Shown: one piece after another, positions 12,025 through 22,754 of the stretch | Position numbering within the stretch: position 1 is the stretch's first letter | How the letters are laid out: each line of letters opens with the position of its first letter | NCBI GenBank assembly: GCA_026419785.1 | Contig: JAODTK010004532.1 | Location: 62,001 to 126,000, forward strand | DNA: 64,000 bases | Direction of reading: 5' to 3' | Origin: Sclerodactyla briareus | Taxonomy: Eukaryota; Echinodermata; Holothuroidea; Dendrochirotida; Sclerodactylidae | The notes under the pieces: generated by a model | The model's database searches: none | What the model was told of the DNA's origin: nothing | Seen by the model: only the letters and a program-made list of their open reading frames with translations | Program-made: the position numbers and the translations under genes

Positions 12025-13250
12025 GGTCAGTTCATTCACCAAGTTCGGAATTCAATTACGGAAATTTATTGTCAACTTAGGGATGAGGCTACTGCCCATA
12101 CGGCCCAGGGGAAAGGCCATTCATGCATTCTGGGAGTTTGTGAGACGTTTTCTTTTACACACGCGCCAACCGATAAGTGGATGATATTGTAAGGAATAAC
12201 ATCGACGTTTACTTCAGCTTGGGTTGGAATGTCAGTGCAACCGAAAAGGAACCGTTAGCGACACTATATAAACAAAGCTATCAGGTGTTGGAGCGGCATC
12301 AGCCGTCAGTCGACGTGATGTACCAATGCCTACTCGAGTCCGTTGGACTGACACCAGTCACCGTTTTACAAACCTCTCCATGCAGGAAAAATAGAGGGAG
12401 GGGATATGAACCCACAGACATCGGAATTCATTCATCCCCCGTGCATAAAGTTTTTGAATGATAAACAGAAGACGCTAACTCCGTCCTATTTTTCATAGCT
12501 TATATATGACTTGTATATATGGGATTTTTATTCATGAAGTTTTTTTTTATTTTTTTAAATGTCAAGGCCTGTAGTACGTGCGAGCTCTTGAAATTAATTT
12601 CTGGATTACTCACTCATATTACTTCTTATTTGATTACTAAGTATATGGTAGGAATTAAGGCCACGCATGAAAATTGTAAGGATAAAAATTAATCAGTTTT
12701 GGAAATTTATTGCAATTCTAGTGAGGTTGCTCACTGCCATAAGGTCTGGATGTGCCGTTCCGGCAATTCTGGGGTCAGTGACACGATTGTTTTTTTTTCT
12801 ATACGCTATGCGTCAACCGAAGGTGGCGCATGATGTAAGGATGAACATTGATCAGTTCTTCTAGAAAGGTCTTGGAATTAAAAAATTCAATTCCCCCCCC
12901 CCCCCCCGGAAATTAATGGCCAATTTTAGGAAGTTGCTACTTGCCATAGCCTGGTAAGATGTCCTGCAATATGGAGGGTACGTAAAAGGATATGTTCGTG
13001 TAGATACGCGTCAACCGATGGTGAACCCGAATTGTGACGATATACATCGATCAGTTTCTTCCAGAGAAAGTCTTAGAATTCAATTCGACATTTATTGTAA
13101 TTCAGGGGATGTGTTATGTATACGGCCCGGGGAGTGACGTTTCTGCAATCTGGGGGTCCGTGAAACGAAAATTCTAGTTGGACGATACGCGCAACCTATG
13201 GATGGTGAGACTCGATAACCAAGATGGTCAGACAGACGCCATTCTGTTTA
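12025..13250 (+). repeat. ~185-bp tandem repeat array
   Basis: At least four units share the same order of boxes: ATCAGTTTCTTCCAGA, then TCTTGGAATTCAATT, then TTTATTG-AATT, GCTACTGCCATA, GGCCCGGGG, GCAATTCTGGGGGTC, GATACGCGTCAACCGATGG. The last box occurs near 12160, 12803, 13003 and 13185, a spacing of about 182-200 bp for the last three. A diverged or foreign 480-bp segment (12200-12680) separates the first unit from the rest and contains the frame 12177-12461, which I do not recognise. A 17-base C run at about 12893 interrupts one unit. The same terminal box appears in the arms of the large inverted repeat. Confidence 0.75.
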
Positions 13251-13570
13251 ATAAAGGAAGGTTGGAAATTACATGATACTGTCGGGGAACAGTTAGGCCC
13301 TCGTCGGAGTGTGTAAATTTTACGACACCCCATCGGGAAACAATTCCGGCGAAAGGGGGGGGGGGGAACGTTCCCGACGGGGCATGCATGCCCCCCAATC
13401 TGCAGGAATGCCTACCGGAACCCCAATATCAAACAAGAAGAATAACAAGTGTATGACGAAAGGGCCGTTAGGACGGAAAGTGTGGGAGACCGGACCTCTT
13501 CCCCCTTCATAGCTACTGAATTGAGAGTCACTAAGTCATTTCAAGAGAGTCGTTGAATTACTTCGGCAAA
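13251..13570. other. Unassigned sequence between arrays
   Basis: Contains a G run at about 13357-13366 and 'cccgacggggcatgcatgcccc', a small GC-rich palindromic stretch. No coding signal. Confidence 0.4.
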
Positions 13571-13621
13571 AGTTTAAATAACTGGAAGAGATCGGAACGG
13601 CAGAATGATATATTCAGGTTC

Positions 13622-14085
13622 TTCCTTTCGGTCTCGCGGACCTGCGGTCTCGTGGGACACTTATGACTTTCGGTCTCACGGACCTTTCTTACTTTCGGTC
13701 TCGCGGATCCTTCCGCAACTTTCGGTATCGCCGGACCCGTTCTCACGTTCGGTATCGGGGACCCTTTTTATGTTTCGTCTCGGGACCCTTTATAGACTTT
13801 CGGTGCGTGGAACTTTTGTAAGTTTCGGTCTGCGGACCCTTCGCAATTCCGGTCTCGGGACCATTTCAAGTTTCGGTTCTCGCGGACCCGTTGCACTTTC
13901 GTCTGTGGACCCTTTTCAAGTTTCCGTCTCGCTGACCCTTTCTCACTTCCGGTCTCGCGGACCCTTTTCCACTTTCGGTCCGCGGACCCTTTTTGACACT
14001 TCGATCGTCGGTCTCGCGGACATTCGGTATCGCTGGGACGTCGTCTCGTGGGCAGTCGGTATCGGGACCTTCGGTCTCGTGGGCT
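13622..14085 (+). repeat. 26-bp minisatellite array 2
   Basis: About 17 degenerate units of 26-27 bp with core CTTTCGGTCTCGCGGACCC. It is the reverse complement of the monomer of the array at 6047-6517, without the alternating 16-bp short monomer. The frames 13605-14108 and 13768-14195 are repeat translations. The right flank (14100-14350), reverse complemented, resembles 5925-6045 in 'cagatttcacgacg' and in 'cccacgagacc' at the array edge. Confidence 0.9.
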
Positions 14086-14339
14086 GCCCACAATGTGCAG
14101 TTGGGTGATGTAAATGCGCGCGTTTTAACGATTGCGCGTCCGAGTATTGACAGTAGATTCCGAATCCATTGTTTTAGCCTGTGGAATGATGCCACGCGAT
14201 GGGTTCAAGTCACGTCGGTAGGGACAACGTGGGAGTGCAGTGAGTGACTCCCGTCGTAGACCGACGTAGTACGGCAGGTGGTGAGGTTGTCGTATGCGGC
14301 AGTAAGTTAACATGGCGCTCATACGTTGCCGTTGCTGTC

Positions 14340-15033
14340 GCGTCGTGAAATCTGAAGCTTCCTATTATTACCTTTCTTGCCCAAAAAGGCTCCTTCTGAT
14401 CTTATTGCCTGACTGCTGGTGCATTGGCCAAAACATGGCAAGATAAATGGTTATTCTGACTCGATTGCTCAAATTCAAGAAGCCAGTTAAGCCTATCAGG
14501 GAGAATCCTGGCTATTTGGCATGCATGAGACACCAGCGATAACCGGCCTACTCTCTCAATTAGTAGTCAGATGATAGCAAGGCAGGAGTGGTGATCCCAA
14601 ATCTGCTACCGAGGACCTCCAGGTTACGTCTCGATCCGACAGACAATCAGTGGAACCCAGGATCCGACCACTTCTCATAACCTGGATAAGGCAAATGTTT
14701 CATGCTCATTGGACTGTTTACAGCCGAATGCCAAGACTTATTGTGAACCATACCAGACAGTGGCCCTCATGTCCAAATGCACCAAAACCGCAAGAACAAG
14801 GAAAGCAGCTGCAATTAAAACAAATCATGTTTGTATGGTTTCAGCTATAGCAATCTTATGTACTTATACGCCTCGTATTATGCTTACCCACCGAAGGGCG
14901 CTTCAGCTTGACTAAGGAAATCATACGCGGAAATTGTAGAGGCTTCATTTTTGGAGTGTGGGAGGACACCGGCGAACCTAGCTGCGCTGTTCGAAGAGTG
15001 CCCGAGTAACGAGGCAGGGGTGAGAATTCCTGC
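14340..15033. other. Unassigned sequence
   Basis: No repeat within the window and no convincing frame. The two short overlapping frames at 14650-14915 are not recognised. Confidence 0.4.
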
Positions 15034-16434
15034 TCCCGGGTATGGAAAGCCCTGCTGGACAGAAATACCATTTTTAATGCTACCATATATTCCATTTTAT
15101 GGTGCATAATTCCATTTTTGGTAGCATATATTCTTTTATGGAGATATATCACAGGCCAATGGGAAGCAAGGAAGATTTATGGTAGCTTAAATCGAATTTA
15201 TGGTAGCATGTAAATCGAATAATGTACCAGTATTCGAATATATGCTAACTATATTCGAATTTATGGTAGCATTAAACGAATTATGCTACCATATATTACG
15301 AATTTATGGTAGCATTAAATACGAATTTATGGTAGCATTAAATCGAATATATGCTTCCAGAATTCGAATAATGCTACATATATTCCGAAGGTTTGGTAGC
15401 ATTAAATCGAATATATGCTACCATATATTGGAATTAAGGTAGATATATTGGATTTACTGCTCCCATTATTCCTGGCCTTCCATTGGCGTGTATGAATAAG
15501 TCTATGCGATGTAAAAAAAATAGGCGAACGGGTTTGCGCGCGCATATGACATTGTAATGCATGCTGTATCCCATATATGTATTGTAGTAGTACGCGCCGT
15601 TATAGGCCCGCTGAGCCGAAAACGTACGATACGTACGTACATGATTACGCAAAGGCCAAGCGGCGTCAAGAGGGACGGTGATGAAACCGCAGTCGCCAAT
15701 CTTGGCATATGAAGAGCTCTTTCTCAGAAGGTACTAGTCTAGTCAAAACATCTCGAGTGACTGAAAAACCTTCTCGCTGATTGTCATGTTCTGCCGCATT
15801 CACATCTTGGGTATAAGTTGTCAAAAACCGTACGCAGTCATCATTTCAAGGACGAAAAAGATTTTAGGAAATTCTCCTTATTGTGACGCCATTTTGACCA
15901 TGCCCACGGGCGCGGCGTCGGCGCATTTCACTAACTATATAGCGAGAGCAGAAAGCAAATGCCAACTTGTGCGGAACACAATTATGTCTCCGGTTGGCGG
16001 TAAGCAAATGACCATTTGATTGGTTATATTTGCCAGGTAGTTTTGATTGGCCGAATATATGGTAGTCATTAAATCGAATAGATGGTAGCATATATTCGAT
16101 TTACTGGTACATAAATTCGATTTTAGGTAGCATATATTCCATTTTAATGGTAGCATATATTCCACAAGCCAATAGGAAGGCAGGAATATATGGGTAGCTC
16201 ATATAGTCGAATATATGGTAGCATATATTCGAATATTGGTAGCATATATCGAAATATATTGTAGCATATATCGTTGAATGCTACATAAATTAGATTTAAA
16301 TGCTAGCCATATTATCCCTGCCTTCCCATTGGCTGTGAATCTATGCTACCATAAAATGGAATATATGCTACCAAAATGGATATGGTAACATTAAATATTG
16401 TATTTCTGTCCAGCACGTCTTTCCATACCCGGGA
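15034..16434. mobile_element. Fold-back element with subterminal subrepeats
   Basis: The ends are inverted copies: TCCCGGGTATGGAAAG at 15034 against CTTTCCATACCCGGGA ending at 16434. Pairing continues inward through GTCCAGC(A)GG / CTGGACAGAAATA and through 'ccaatgggaagcaaggaa' (15156-15175) against 'ccttcccattggctgtg' (16320-16336). Each arm of about 400 bp is filled with alternating inverted subrepeats of TATGGTAGCATTAAATCGAA and its complement ATATATGCTACCATATATTC. The inner edge of the arms repeats the CCAATGGGAAGG box (15474-15488 and 16168-16180), enclosing about 560 bp of unique sequence (15490-16045). No transposase frame, so non-autonomous. No clear target-site duplication was seen. 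Confidence 0.8.
15490..16045. other. Unique centre of the fold-back element
   Basis: Non-repetitive sequence between the arms. Short overlapping frames exist on both strands (15502-15708, 15786-16019, 15864-16091), none recognised. It includes CGTACGATACGTACGTACATG, a small palindromic word. It may be cargo or the remnant of an internal region. Confidence 0.45.
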
Positions 16435-16438
16435 TCGC

Positions 16439-16615
16439 CATTTAACGTCCCATCCGACAGACGAGAGTGTAGCTTCACTCGTGCAGCCGCTTTTCCCCTA
16501 CACGCAAAAGAGCGTGTGGAGTTGGTGGTTGTGACGACACCGGGGTTTGAACCAGGAACCTGCCGGCCTTGCAGTCGGACACCGTTCCTGCCACCTCATC
16601 GCTCATAGCATCATT
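16439..16615 (-). mobile_element. tRNA-derived SINE, copy 1 (minus)
   Basis: Reverse complemented, it begins with a tRNA-like head: an A-box-like GTGGCAGGAACGG and a B box GGTTCAAACCCC (about 16541-16552). The body follows: GCTGCACGAGTGAAGCTACA, CTCTCGTCTGTCGGAT and GGGACGTTAAATGG. The same head-body order recurs at 40305-40510 and 45988-46260. The copy abuts the end of the fold-back element at 16434. Polymerase III promoter boxes are established knowledge for tRNA-derived SINEs. No open frame. Confidence 0.8.
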
Positions 16616-16999
16616 AGTGCTCTAATTGAACTACACATGTGCAACCGAGTAAACCGTCCTCGTGTATATCCCCACATTTACATCAAAAGACGTCCTCGAA
16701 GATATCTGTCTCATTTCACATCCACGATATCCACGGCCCGGAGCTCTAATGGACACAAAAAAGTTTCAAACAAAAGTTTAACCTCAAAAGATTTTCCCTT
16801 GGCCTGACACAAATGTAGTTCACATTCACGAAGTTTCGTACAAATACAAAGGAAGTTTGTAAATGACATGAGTGACCTTATCAACACCACCATAGATTGC
16901 ATTGCCCTCCCCACCAAGTCTTGCCTCTGCTGTAAAAAAAAAATACAGAGAGAGACTTGCCTCGCCTGAACAAAGTTCAATAGAATTGCCATTCATTTT

Positions 17000-17002
<3 letters not shown>
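16616..17002. other. Unassigned sequence
   Basis: No within-window repeat and no convincing coding frame. Confidence 0.4.
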
Positions 17003-17035
<33 letters not shown>

Positions 17036-17054
17036 TGTGTGTGTGTGTGTGTGT

Positions 17055-17094
<40 letters not shown>

Positions 17095-17560
17095 TGTATG
17101 TATATATCTATGTATATTCGTGTCCCACTGCCACTCGCTAACAGGATTTCTTTCGAACCAATACATCAATCGCATTGAACTTTTAGGTTGCACACCGGAG
17201 AGGGTGCATGTAGGTGATCTAATCAGATTTTAGGCACCAAACACCATGATTAAGATGGGTTATTCGCCCTTACATAGATTATATTGTTTTAAGCTCGTTA
17301 GTAATATTGCGCCAGGTCCATACTGGCACTACTGATGTGGTTTGGCATATAATCAAGATTTCAGGTTCTTAACTGACTAGGTTTCAGCATAAAATATGCT
17401 ATTAAGCAGACCAATTTATCAAATTTAACGATTGGCCGTTCTCATACCGTTAATGGGTAAAAACGACATCTTCAACCCAACATGTATGATTAGGTGGTGA
17501 ATTGCCGAATCATTATAGTGAGAAGCACTGATTGCACAATCGAATATTGAACGATCAACT
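17003..17560 (+). repeat. GT-headed dispersed element, copy 2
   Basis: A (GT)n tract of about 90 bases (17003-17092) precedes about 460 bp collinear with copy 1 (236-830). Shared boxes in order: GGATTTCTTTCGAAC, GATCTAATCAGATTTTAGGC, TGGTTTGGCATATAATC, then AGCACTGATTGCACAATCG. Forward Cys/Val and reverse Thr/His frames over the tract are microsatellite translations. Confidence 0.7.
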
Positions 17561-17899
17561 GTTTAGAAGGTTAAACAGTACATCAACCTTTTTGTGGTAT
17601 ATAGTGTCGTTCAATTTACATGATGGTTCAGCCCTGCTGGAGCGTTGTTGAAGTGGGGAGGGGGCTAGATAATGATGCTTCCCCCTACGTATCGCTCGTG
17701 CTACCCTCTTTCCACTCAGCAACAGGAAATTGTGTACCAGAAGGATGTTGGGTAAACAAACGAAAAGTTTCGTTCACAAGTCTACCATATAGATTGAGAG
17801 AAGTGGCTGTGCCTATACCATATGGAGTCCTATGAATCAATAAACTTTTGCAACGACTTATGAGGGCAGTTAGTGAGAGGTAGACAGAGCGAATATGAT

Positions 17900-18085
17900 G
17901 TACCACAATGGCTCACTCGTGATCAACCAGGTTTCATCCGCTCTTAGATACTCTGTCTTCGTTATCAACGATGATTTCACTCATTCCACGTCGATGTGCA
18001 GTTGACTTTCACAGGTACGGCCGCATTGGTCTTCCTATAAATACCATTGGGTTTCCTTTTACTTATAAATGATAATAGCTATATA
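17900..18085 (-). mobile_element. LINE fragment, antisense (RT region)
   Basis: Direct repeat of 19670-19850 with 'ctcactcgtgatcaacca', 'tactctgtcttcg', 'gccgcattggtct' and 'ataaataccattgggtttcc' in the same order. The box CTCACTCGTGATCAACC matches my memory of the antisense strand of a widespread animal jockey/CR1-type LINE and lies upstream, in sense, of the segment at 18720-19060. Family placement is therefore by memory, not search. Broken fragment. Confidence 0.5.
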
Positions 18086-18089
18086 CAAG

Positions 18090-19060
18090 CGAGTTTGATT
18101 ACTCCTAGAATATCTAGGAACCAGTGACGTTCGAAGTATTTTGTTCTTGCAGCTGGATAGCTTAATAAACTTATAATATGCCGCGGAATGATTAGCTGTT
18201 TACTGCCCTGCTTACGCTCATGAACTTGACTTCTCCTATCAAGGTCAATTCTTGGGCTTCACGATTTCGTTCAGACCCATCTTGAATAAATCAAAAGCAC
18301 AGCTATTAAGTTCCATTCAGGCTTTGAAATAATCGAGAAATAAGCATCAATGATATTGAAAATGGATGCTACCGTTCAATACCTCATCTACATGAAGAAC
18401 TCGTTCAAATTCACAGCCCTCAATAATTTCTATTCTTGAAAAAATTGGTGCACAGACCGATAATATAAAAAACCCCAGCCGACCGGCCCGCTTCTTCACA
18501 TGGAACTATTCCACTGAATTACGAATTTTGACCTAATACTATCGTTTGAACAGATTTTGTTTTCCAAATAGTAGTTTTCGTATCAGTCATCTTCGGGAAG
18601 GCTTAACCACTCATTTATAGCTCTCTGTGAGAAGAATATTTACGAATATCCACTAGTAACTTTGGAAAACTGAAGAAAACAATAATATGGAAAGGAAAAG
18701 GAATCTCCAAAACCATTGACAATTTTAAAACATGAATCAAATCACCTCGCATTCGTCTAGCCCCTCGAAGTTAGACCGAGACGCCTTAATCTTTCCTCTT
18801 AAGGTAAATCTATAAGACAGTGAATTAATCTGGTGCCCCCCCGCCGAACATTTTAAATGTAAACTGCTTATCTCTCTAGAATAAAGGATTTCATACATGG
18901 ACAGAATACTCCAGGTGAGCTCTCACCAGTGGTTCAAACAGCCTGACAACAATATCGTATCTTTATCCAGGAGACTGAACGACGTCTATTCAAGCTAAGA
19001 ATCCAATTACCGTCCCTCGCAGCTTCAGTACACTGCTTGAGGGTTTCAAGAAGAATCGAA
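18090..19060 (-). mobile_element. CR1/jockey-type LINE 3' segment, antisense
   Basis: On the minus strand, 18720-19060 resembles the end of the reverse-transcriptase frame of animal jockey/CR1-like LINEs: the boxes for 'EYC..FWSP', 'KLE.VQRRATK', 'YEERL..L.L.SLE' and 'RRLRGD' lie in the expected order. On the plus strand these read as 'atactccaggtgagctctcacc', 'ttaatctttcctctta' and 'aaatcacctcgcattc'. The segment 18090-18600 is repeated directly at 23270-23755 and would be the C-terminal and 3' region. The frame is interrupted several times by stops and indels, so the copy is dead. No 5' part is present. Confidence 0.65.
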
Positions 19061-19408
19061 ATGAACTCCTCTTTCTGAATTCATGTGAGAATGTGTTTTG
19101 CCCATTCACTTGCATGAAGCGTTGCGATATTATATACTAAATAATAGTCCTATAATATTATTGGGAATACAATACCACCATGCTAAGGGGGGGATGTATC
19201 AAATTTCCACAAATCTCCCATTTCAACTAAAACTGTCTCCCCGTTTTCTGCACCAAACAATAAGGGCCTTGTCCATTCGCATCCTGTCCATAGACAGCTC
19301 TACAAAACAACCAAACATTTTTTCAATATCATTAAAACAAATCCTTCTGGGCTTATAGTGTTTAAAAACTGTCATACTTGGCCCCTCTGCTGACCTCAAT
19401 GACCTTTG
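19061..19408. other. Unassigned sequence within the LINE cluster
   Basis: Includes a forward frame at 19098-19358 that I do not recognise. No duplicate elsewhere in the window. Confidence 0.35.
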
Positions 19409-19441
<33 letters not shown>

Positions 19442-19486
19442 TAATAATAATAATAATAATGAATAATAATATATAATAATACTAAT
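19409..19486. repeat. (AAT)n microsatellite
   Basis: About 25 interrupted AAT triplets. The next 180 bases (19490-19668) are unassigned. Confidence 0.95.
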
Positions 19487-19667
19487 ATTAATCGCCCTCC
19501 AGGATGCCGCCCGAGCGAAGGCGTATTGAGACCAGCCGCAACCATCGGGTGGTGACTTTCGCCCAATTTTGTCGGTGTCTATTGGTATGATGAAGAAGCT
19601 TCAGAGACCCACTGATACACTGGAAGTGGCACACGATTGGGGAAGGGTATGACAGAGAGGCATATGA

Positions 19668-19852
19668 CTAACCACCAATGCTCACTCGTGATCAACCAAG
19701 TTTCATCCGCCCAGGTACTCTGTCTTCGTTTATCCACGATGATTCACTCTATTCCCACTTCGATGTGGCAGTTGATACACGGTAAGGCCGCATTGGTCTC
19801 CCTATAAATACCATTGGGTTTCCTTTTACTTCTAAATGATATATATAGTGAT
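19668..19852 (-). mobile_element. LINE fragment, antisense, second copy
   Basis: Close direct repeat of 17900-18085, ending in the same 'cttttacttctaaatgata'. Its position 600 bp after the RT C-terminal segment (18720-19060) fits one antisense LINE interrupted by other DNA. Confidence 0.55.
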
Positions 19853-19859
19853 AACAGTA

Positions 19860-21190
19860 TTGCGTCGTTCATAGCCTAAACCCTTGTACTTGTAAACACA
19901 AGCGGTAGGTTTGCTAGGCCGTTAATGCATCGCGTTGTTCTCATTCTTGGGTTTGGTGGTTTTGTACTCTGAAGCGCCCACATGCGCATTTTATGGAGGA
20001 TCCGTGAGTGCAGCAGACTTGCTTAGTCATTCTGAGAATTGACTGTATGGTCCAATCCTTAGCCCATTTGAGCAAAAAGTAATCTGGCTGGCCTTGATCT
20101 TCTTGTTCTTCTGTAAAAAAGTTCATGCATCGTCTGGAAAAAATTCGAACAGTCAGGACGGTCTTTATTCCGCGCAAGGGAACTAGACATGGTGCATGGC
20201 AGTTTAGACCGTGTATATCCCGCAGAAACAGCCCACTTCGTGTTGAAAGACTAACTCTGGATTTTCCGCGAAAAACGAAAAAAGAGAGCAAAACACAAAT
20301 TGACCTACGTGACCTGGAATCACCTCATGTTTTTTTCGTGTAACAACCTGCAAATCGTAGGGCATCAACATGATATGCCACTCATTGCGAGATTTCACTA
20401 GGGCGAACATTGTATCCAAGGTTCAAATCAATCGGATAAGCGTTACAGAGTTATTGCGCTGAAGCCTAAAGTTTCCGGTGCGGCACGCCCTGAGACGGCG
20501 GCGGTGGCTACAACAAAAACACCTGGCTAAGCCATGATATCCCCACTCGTGTCTCGATGTAATTATTGGAGGGCTATGTGCAGTTCCCTACGGAGCATCG
20601 AAATACCTTGGCTCACCACAGAAATGTCTCTGTCAAAACCAATTCGTTGTGTGCAATCCTGTATAAAAATGTCTGGTTTCCATCCTAGGACATGCAATGC
20701 CCTTGCAGAAAATTCCTTTCGCAAAAAAAATAGCAAAGGATCTGCTTGTAAAATGATTAGTTGACTCTAGTTTTATCATCTTTCATCCCTGAGTATCCGT
20801 GTTCGTAACTAGCGACAAGTTTGAACACAATGATTGGCTCGCGCTCAATCACCCGGTTAACGTACCCATCAATGATAGTATTCGCCTCTGGCATGTCCTT
20901 ATCTGGAGTAATTCATGCAACTGCAGCGCTACTAGGTGATAAGATGAGCTTAGCCATAGAAGAAGAAAAAATCCAAGCAAATATAGCTAAATATAGTCAA
21001 ACACAGAACGAAGCAGGGACGGTGATTTTGGGAATAACGCATATCACCCCAATTCGAATGTTACACCAAAATCAATGGACACTTGCCTAGCACGCGCCGG
21101 GCCCAAACAAGCCCCGCAAAGGTTGCCTGGATTATACACAGGCAAAAACATTCAAATTGTGTACTCCCGTTCGTTTCTGCCCTAGCTATT
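19860..21190. other. Unassigned sequence
   Basis: Several short frames of about 70-116 codons occur (the minus-strand frame 19941-20291 is the longest). None is recognised, none shows a repeat relation, and they overlap on opposite strands, so I call no gene. Confidence 0.4.
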
Positions 21191-21194
21191 GTGG

Positions 21195-21310
21195 CGTATT
21201 GGAATAGGAGGAGGAAACAGGAATCGAGTTTTGCTGTTGTCCTGACAGGGATTCGAACCCGGCCGGGTACAAATAACCCGGCGCCCCTACGAACTGCGCT
21301 AATTCTTTCA
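21195..21310 (-). mobile_element. tRNA-like SINE head (minus)
   Basis: Reverse complemented, it shows an A-box-like TAGCGCAGTTCGTAGGGG and a perfect B-box-like GGGTTCGAATCCC (21248-21260), separated by a length typical of a tRNA. The expected acceptor stem does not pair, so it is not called a tRNA gene. It is unlike the head of the other SINE family in the window. A pseudo-tRNA is the alternative. Confidence 0.4.
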
Positions 21311-22440
21311 AATGATGAAAAAATGCACGTTGGCTACGTTAAGTTGACGATGCACAGGACATTAGAAGTTTAGCGAAAGGTGCAAAAATCCTTCATGTAT
21401 ATATCAGATTCATTAGTAAACTCTGTTCGGGTATCATACACGATGACAGCACAGGTGTGTTATTGACAAGGATTCACTCAAGGGGAGTTTTTTGCTTCAA
21501 ATTCTTATAATGAATGCCTCAATCTGAAGGTTCAGGAGAAAAGTTTAGGCTATTTAAACCGCACTAACGGCATGAACAGGTCGGGAAGATATATCGGTGT
21601 CTTCCTGGCAATGGATTTATTTCTAGAACCTCGGTCTTGGTGGGGGTGTGGGCGGGAGTGGGGGAGGTTTGTGGGGGGGGAGGGGTCAAAGGAGTCGGAA
21701 ATGAATAAAATTCGATTCACCTGTTAAGATTTTGAAGCAACCTTCAGTAATTCAGGGAATATTTGAAACGTGCATCATTTGAAAATTAAAATTATTATGT
21801 TAATGTTATGTTTTTTTTTTTTTGGGGGGGGGGGGGTTGAGGAAAGAAATGCCAGGGAAGGAAGCAAGACCGTCCCAGAGGTGAAAACTTACAAATGTCA
21901 TGGGCTCCATCATCCAACCAAAAGCATTAATAGATTCTGGACGATTTATTGTTGGAATTATACACAGTACTGTTCCCGACGTTTGTTATTCTTGATCTAC
22001 TTACAGGAGAGCAAACTACAACTCACAAGTCAGACACACATACTACGAGGGTGACTATGAATGCATATTGGCGAAATTTAAGTATTATTATATTGATTTA
22101 AATAGTATGCCACCTTGCGCAGTTGCTCACATTGAAAGAAAATAGTGGGTGGATTCAGTTCCAATTGGCGTTTCGAGGATTTTCATCATGGTAATATGCT
22201 GGAAGTCAAATAGGCGTCCAAACGAGACCCTCAGACTAGCACTGATAAGCCCCGGCGGACAATTTCAAATTTCCACACCTTTAAGTTCTAGTCAAGTTGA
22301 CTGTTGAAAAAATTTTATGAAAATAATGGCGTCACGGCAAGAAAAAGACGACGATGCGAGGACGCCAATAGATTTACACAGGAAATACAAAACACTATGG
22401 GACACGGTTCTCGGTTCTCAAAAGTACTCGTTTGTACACT
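21311..22440. other. Unassigned sequence with G-rich patches
   Basis: Contains G-rich 21638-21690 and a T-run plus G-run at 21811-21837. No coding signal. Confidence 0.5.
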
Positions 22441-22445
22441 GACAT

Positions 22446-22752
22446 CTGTAGAAACCACTTTGAAAGAAAAAAAAAAGGTTTGATAAAATTACAATTTTGA
22501 AGAAAAAAAAAAATCCCACTTTTGACAAAATGACCCAGTTTTGAAGAAAAAAGTACCACTTTTGAAAAAAAATCTCCAACCACTTTTGAAATAAACATTC
22601 CCACTGTGAAAAAAAAATGTGTTTTCAAAAAGTGGTAATTTCCTCAAAAGTGGGGGAAAATGGGCAAAATTTCCACCTGTGAAAAAAGCGTTCTTTCAAA
22701 AGTGGGTAATTTTATCAAAACTGTTTTTTTCAAAAGTGGTTCCTACAACATC
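22446..22752. mobile_element. Palindromic MITE with CCACTTTTGAAAAAA subrepeats
   Basis: The left end GTAGAAACCACTTTGAAAGA is mirrored by the right end CAAAAGTGGTTCCTAC. Pairing extends inward through GTTTGATAAAATTAC / GTAATTTTATCAAAAC. The whole 305 bp is made of the subrepeat CCACTTTTGAAAAAA in one orientation up to about 22620 and the complement TTTTCAAAAGTGG after it. 'acatc' occurs just outside both ends and could be a target-site duplication. No coding capacity. Confidence 0.8.
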
Positions 22753-22754
22753 GT

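Noticed and set aside
13622-14085. CRISPR array
   Set aside because: Short direct repeats with no unique spacers of constant length; eukaryotic context.
16993-17233. Frames of Cys-Val or Thr-His repeats
   Set aside because: Direct translations of the (GT)n microsatellite; the frames at 41258-41530 over (CA)n likewise.
21195-21310. Genuine tRNA gene (minus)
   Set aside because: A and B boxes are present but the acceptor stem does not pair; treated as a SINE head or pseudo-tRNA.
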